From Glomus cerebriforme (lineage: Eukaryota > Glomeromycota > Glomeromycetes > Glomerales > Glomeraceae): a DNA stretch of 36,377 bases. The DNA lies in the NCBI GenBank assembly GCA_003550305.1, contig QKYT01000358.1, positions 1,193 through 37,569 on the forward strand, read 5' to 3'. Shown piece after piece: positions 31,219-36,377 of this stretch. The first letter of the stretch is position 1. Every line of letters begins with the position of its first letter. Position numbers and translations under genes: made by a program. Below the pieces are notes generated by a model. It saw only the letters and a program-made list of their open reading frames with translations. It did no database searches and was not told the origin of the DNA.

Positions 31219-32806
31219 ATCTATTATTTTTCGAGCGACGTGACGTGATCTTCTTTAACTCTCTTACTTTCAGACTTTCAGATGACTTGTCCTCACAAGT
31301 CTAATCCTTTAATAAACCTATTATAGGATCTCGTAAACTGGCTGTAAAGTAAAAATACCGCTAGTTACAAAAATGAAAGTTCATGTAGTCATCTAAAGAA
31401 TAAATAATTGTTATTGATTATGTTGTGGATTAGTGATTACTTCAGAGTAATGTATATTGTATAATTGATAACTTTTTTCACGGGTATTATTCACAAAATT
31501 TGATCATGTTATTAGAAGATGACCAAATAATATATACAGCATGCGAAAAATGTTCGGTGCTCACATAAATGATAAGACGTATACAATAATAATAATACGT
31601 GTTATGCGGTCTAAATAAAATGCATACCATTCGCTCGTAACAACATCATAGACGAATTGTTTGATATTTATAAACCTTCGAGCATGCTACACTTTACTTG
31701 TTATCGTAACATAAATAAAGCCTAAAAACAAACATGCACATTAACACTCGGGAAATACATTAATATAAACAAATTTTTTTCTATTATATTTATATAAAAA
31801 TAAAAAATTTCTGATTAATATTTCTCTTTTATTTATTAAATTTGAAAACGTCATGTCATGTGAAATATTACAGAGAAAATTATTTATTTATTTAATTTTT
31901 TTTATCAATATACTGTATAAAATATTTTTCCATAATTATTTCAGTTTTGCGTACTTTTCTCAATTTTCTGGGGTGCCAACCGTCTTTGCGTAATGATCTT
32001 ACGTACAACAACAATTAGTAAAAAATTCAAAAGTCATCTTACCTCAATATAGAGATATCAGATATCCATAGTTGACAGGATACCGAATATGATTATCACG
32101 TGAATAACTAATATATAAAGGAACAATGGCTTGAAACGAAACCAATGACTATGAGGAATTTTATAATAACGTTGTGAAACAAATAATATTTAAACGATTC
32201 TCCAATTATAATTTTATAATTCTTTCATATTAAAAATTTTTTTTTTTTACTTTAGGCACACATATTTTACGTTACAAGAATATAAACTTTTAATTTCTCA
32301 AAAAAATTATATTTATTGTTTGTTTGCATTATTATTTTTGATCATTCTTAGAAAAAGTATTACGTCATAAACGTGATAAACTATCATTAAGTTAAGAATG
32401 CTGAAGTAAAATTTTTAAACATTTTTATTGGACAACAACACTTTTAAAGAATTAAAGTTTTCATTGACTTTATGTTACAATCATTAAAGATTTTTAGTTT
32501 GTAATAAAAAAAAAATTAGAGTTGTGACATGGAAAATTTTGCGATAATTTCCGGGTTTTCATTTCTTATTTAAGTTTAGTTCCATTGAATATTTTTTTCT
32601 ATATACTTTTTGAATTTATTTCTCCAATAGTTTTGCTATCTTTGAAATTTTTTTGATATTTTACGCTTGTATGTAACCATAAATAAATTTCAAATTAACC
32701 AATAAGATGTTTCTTCACGGAAAATCGAAATACCATATCCGATCACAATGTTAGTGATTTACACTACATTAATTTTGTACAGTTCGGGATTCGAATCCGC
32801 GTTAAG
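31219..32806. other. Gene-free stretch upstream of the kinase gene
   Basis: No gene is supported. An (AAT)n patch lies near 31587-31597, and a relict related to the hAT-like element lies at about 31940-32040. A 12-base palindrome GGATTCGAATCC at 32787-32798 recalls a tRNA T arm but has no matching tRNA around it. Confidence 0.5.
31940..32040 (+). repeat. Relict similar to the end of the hAT-like element
   Basis: CAGTTTTGCGTAC, TTTGCGTAATGATCTTACGT and ATTAGTAAAAAATTCAAAAG parallel the right part of the element at 6520-6590 (ATTTTGCGTACTGATCTTAT, ATTAGTAAAATCTTAAAAAG). The outer inverted repeat could not be found here, so only an internal piece remains. Confidence 0.5.
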
Positions 32807-32813
32807 TATAAAG
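32807..32813 (+). promoter_or_regulatory. TATA-like box of kinase gene
   Basis: TATAAAG lies 62 bases before the ATG at 32875, in a promoter-like context followed by a pyrimidine-rich stretch. Position and sequence suit a core promoter; there is no second copy for comparison. Confidence 0.35.
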
Positions 32814-32874
32814 AAGCTTCATTCTTCCTTTTCGTAAAGTTTTTTTAAAGATATCTTTTAAACAAATTAATATC

Positions 32875-35118
32875 ATGTCTGCTACTCGAGTTGAATCAAT
32901 AAGTGCAATAATTAATAGAGTAAATGCATTAATGGATTGTAATATTTATGATGACATACATAAACGACATAAATTTAAACAAAAAACAATCATTACTGAT
33001 AAATCACTTACAAAGGATGAAAAAACCAAAGCAATAAGAATATTAAATGAAGATTATGATCGAGATAAAATTATTTTTAATGACGGGAAAAAAAGAATTT
33101 GCGAAAATTGTAAACAAGAATGTTTAGCTACATTATATTGTGAAGTTTGTATTCGAAATTATTTAAAAGCAAAATTTTCAAATTGGACATCTGGAAATAA
33201 TGATATTGATAATATAATACAGAAATGTCAAACGGAAACATTTATGCCAAGTATGACAGTTGAATGGATCCCGTACAATAATTTACAAAATATTGAATAT
33301 CTAACAAAAGGTGGATTCTCTGAAATTTATACGGCATATTGGACTGATGGATTTTATGAAAAGTGGAATTCTAAAGAACAAAAATTAATAAGGTTTGGGC
33401 CTCATAATGTAATACTTAAAAAATTAAAAAATGTTGAAAATGTCAATCAAAACCGTTGGCTTGAAGAGGTTTGTAATTTTTGAATATTGATTTATAATAA
33501 AATTAGATTAAAAATAAAAGATAATAATTTTTTTTATAGGCTAAATCACACTTAAATATGAGCAATAAATGGGACCCTATACTTAAATGTTATGGTTTAA
33601 CACAAGATCCATCGAATGGAGATTATATGCTTGTAATGCATAAAATGGATAGTGATTTAAAAAAATATTTACAAAAAAATCATAATCGACTTGTATGGAA
33701 AGAAAGGATTAGAATTATTAATGAAATAATCACTGCGCTTTATTTTATTCATAAAGAGAAAGAAATTCATAGAGATTTGCATTCAGGAAATATATTATAT
33801 TCACAATTTCATGATACATGGCGTATAAGTGATCTTGGATTTTGTGGACCTGCCGATAAATCATCAAAAAGTATATATGGAAATCTTCCTTATGTAGCAC
33901 CTGAAGTTATTGCTGGAAAAGGATATACTTTTAAATCTGATATTTATAGTATTGCAATGCTTATGTGGGAAATTTNNTCTGGACAACCACCATTTNTTAA
34001 TTATAATCATGATTATTACCTTGCAACAAATATCATTAATGGTATAAGACCAAAAATTGTACCAGAAACNCCTTTAGAATATAAAAATTTAATGGAACAA
34101 TGTTGGGATGCTGATCCATTAAAAAGACCTGATATTCGAACACTTTGGAAAAAAATAGAAGAAATTAAAATGTCATATCATCATACAAACATTACAACCA
34201 AAAAGAAAAATAATATTTTTAAAAAGTTTTTCAAGAAATTTAATTTGCTTAAATTTGAAACAAATAAAACAAATAATAATTTAAATATAATTAATCGTAC
34301 ATATAGCAAATTATGTACGAGTAAAATTTACCAATTTGAAAATTTACCTGAACCAAGAAATGCAACTGAAGGTAATATTGATTTTAATTTTTGTTTGATT
34401 TATTTTAAATTTTTTAATAATTAATATAACATTTTTTTTTTTAATCAAACAATAATAGAAGAGCAAGAAGGTATAAATTTTTATTAAACTGTTTTATTAT
34501 AAAGTTTAATATTTTTAAATTTTTAAAAATGCTTTTATTTTAATAGCCTTTCATAGTAAACCATATGATTTTAATATTCCTGATAATAGTAAGTAATTAA
34601 TTTAAATTCTATATACCAGATACGTTAATGATTATTAATATTTTTCTTTTTAGTTGATGACATCAATAATAATCGAAAGTATATCAGCACATCTAAAGTA
34701 TTAAATAATATTTCAAGAGGTCGGTAATTATTTATTATATTTTCTTTAATATTATATTCATTTATAATAAAATAATTAATAAATATATTGTTTATTGATA
34801 TAATTTTTTTAGGTATTAAAAATTATTATAAAAGAGAAACAATGCAACGTCAACTAAGTAAACAAAACATTGTTATTAATGGTAAAATCAAATAAATATT
34901 TGCTAAATTGGACTGTATAATACATATAATATTATATTGTTCTTATTTTATTTTTTATACTTTTTATAGAAGAGGAAGAAATATACAATAATCCAAATCT
35001 TCATTCAGAAGAACAGAATGAACTAGAAATTCCTGATGGTAAGATCTATTTAAATCATTTTTTTTTCTAAAAAAAATATTATTACTAATTTGTATTTTTA
35101 TTTTTAGATGGATTTTAA
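32875..35118 (+). CDS. TKL-type protein kinase with Cys-rich N-terminal motif
   Basis: Eight exons: 32875-33468, 33540-34371, 34459-34470, 34547-34588, 34654-34719, 34813-34881, 34970-35038 and 35108-35118 (1695 bases, 564 residues). The N-terminus holds C76-x2-C79-x3-C83-x5-C89-x2-C92, a possible metal-binding knot. The kinase domain starts about residue 140: glycine loop TKGGFSEIY (144-152), VILKKLK with the ATP lysine at 182 or 183, HRDLHSGN (275-282, catalytic Asp 277, Asn 282), DLG instead of DFG (Asp 296), APE at 318-320, and CWDADPLKRPDI near the end. All catalytic residues are present. After residue 405 a Lys-rich basic stretch leads to a Glu-rich tail spread over six small exons, one only 12 bases long. 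Four undetermined bases (33976, 33977, 33996, 34070) lie in exon 2. Donor 5 is the weak GTCGGT. Confidence 0.85.
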
Positions 35119-36082
35119 CTTTTTCTTGTTTCTGATTATTGATATTGATTTTGAATTATTTAACACTAAGATTAGAGTAGTAATATTATGTTTTATAAGT
35201 TTCTTAGTGTTTAAATTAATTCAGACTTAATTAAATCACAATACTGTAGTAGGATACCTATTTATTTTTTTTTCGTTTTCATTTTATCACTTTTTACAAT
35301 AAATCAATGGCTAAATTTGTAACAATTTGTAACTTGAGCAATAGAATAAAAATAAATCCTACAATTAAATATTGTCATAAATTCTTTTATATTGAGCTGA
35401 ATTTTATGCCAACATAAATTATATCGATTGACTCATATTTATCATTTCAACAGTTTTGATTGTCGTAAATAAAATAATTATGAAATTAAATTATGACAGC
35501 AGATAAGGAATTCATAATAGTGTGTCTTCGCAAATTGAATAATTTGTTTTGTATAATCTGAATAGCGTCATCAATACAGTTGAATAAAAGTAATAGTATC
35601 TTTATTTAATTTTAATTACCGCAGTTTATAATATTTAGTCTTTGAATATTAATTATATCAATCATCGATACTCATAAAGATATCAGCTAATTTGGCATTA
35701 CTTTATGCAAATATATATTTTAATATAATTAATTATTATTTTGCATTTTTTTGGATGATCCATAAATATTCAGTCGCCAATTAATCATGCATAATTTATC
35801 AATTATGAATATTAGTAAGGAATCGTGAGTCATTAATAAACTATAATACTTTTTTTTTATGTGAACTAATAGAATGATCGGAATTTTGCGTGATGTGACT
35901 TATCATGCTTAGTTTATTATTGTAATATTGGTGATTTTGACTCATTATTATAATCTTAGTATTTTTAATTATATAAATACTTCCTTTTTTTCAAATTTCC
36001 ATATTATTTTTTTAATCATCTTGTGCAGTGTGATAATTCAAGTTGGAGAAAATTAAAACCAAATATCTTTAGAGCTCATTTA
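35119..36082. other. Gene-free 3' flank of kinase gene
   Basis: AT-rich sequence with no supportable gene or structured repeat, ending at the TA dinucleotide that borders the next element. Confidence 0.5.
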
Positions 36083-36377
36083 CAGTGGACGACAAAAGTA
36101 ATCGGAATTGCAAAAAATACAATAATTGAATAACCAATGATTAGAATTGTATGAAATTTTGCATATTTATTGTTAAATATGCAAATAAGTTTCATATAAA
36201 ATTTCAAGATTTTATCTTGGTTCCTTATCTTACAATCGTCATTTTAGTTTTAAAAAAAAAGTTGTCAAAATTTTAAGCTATAAAAAATACAAAAATTCAA
36301 ATTTAGCATGCAAATCAGAGCTTATTAAAAAACTAAACTATCAAAATTGAAGTTTCATATCATGCTAAATTATCAAA
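36083..36377 (+). mobile_element. Tc1/mariner-like element, left end (runs off window)
   Basis: After a TA dinucleotide (36081-36082) the sequence reads CAGTGGACGACAAAAGTAAT, then CGGAA, the classic start of Tc1/mariner-type terminal inverted repeats. Past it lie 270 bases of A/T-rich sequence with repeated ATATGCAAAT, GCATGCAAAT and TTTCATAT words, with no start of a transposase before the window ends. The other end is outside the window, so neither length nor activity can be judged. Confidence 0.6.

Noticed and set aside
32783..32800. CGGGATTCGAATCCGCG, tRNA-like T arm
   Set aside because: The stem does not pair beyond the 12-base palindrome GGATTCGAATCC, and no cloverleaf fits either strand.

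Overview
The window looks like nuclear DNA of an arbuscular mycorrhizal fungus (Glomeromycotina), most likely Rhizophagus irregularis or a close relative. This is inferred from the strong AT richness, long A/T tracts, short GT-AG introns of about 60-90 bases, and above all from the gene content: a tyrosine-kinase-like (TKL-type) protein kinase with a Cys-rich N-terminal motif, kinase-Sel1 fusions, free Sel1-repeat proteins, decayed kinase copies and many small inverted-repeat elements. There are no prokaryotic operons, rRNAs, convincing tRNAs or CRISPR arrays.

Layout. Positions 1-12.1 kb hold three full copies and one fragment of a small spliced gene family (six exons, 144-149 residues, four predicted membrane helices) at 987, 3577, 9547 (last-exon fragment) and 11105; I do not recognise the family. 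Between them are a dead kinase copy (5346-7709) split by a 517-base element with an 8-base target duplication, a 271-base inverted-repeat element with a 10-base target duplication (4830-5100), and several foldback repeats. Positions 12-14.6 kb are gene-poor.

Positions 14.6-26.5 kb form a Sel1 cluster: a Sel1 gene on the minus strand (14631-16773, broken by an N gap whose two flanks are identical), a dead kinase (18640-19734), a divergent Sel1 paralogue on the plus strand (19887-21632), and a convergent kinase-Sel1 fusion on the minus strand (22724-26484). The kinase part of the fusion carries an 8-base insertion that looks like a transposon footprint.

Positions 26.5-32.8 kb are repeat-rich, with one small gene for a membrane-anchored protein resembling the Kre9/Knh1 domain (27938-28584), a minisatellite with a hairpin in most units, and an inverted-repeat element packed with ATCCG/CGGAT. 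Positions 32875-35118 hold the best-preserved gene, an eight-exon kinase that is the template for reading the dead copy at 5.3-7.7 kb. The right edge enters a Tc1/mariner-like terminal repeat.

Functionally, the window samples rapidly expanding signalling families: kinases, Sel1 scaffolds and fusions of the two, shuffled and broken by small DNA elements. The small membrane-protein family is the least explained part. All exon models were read by eye from splice signals, frame continuity and comparison among copies inside the window; nothing was searched against a database.
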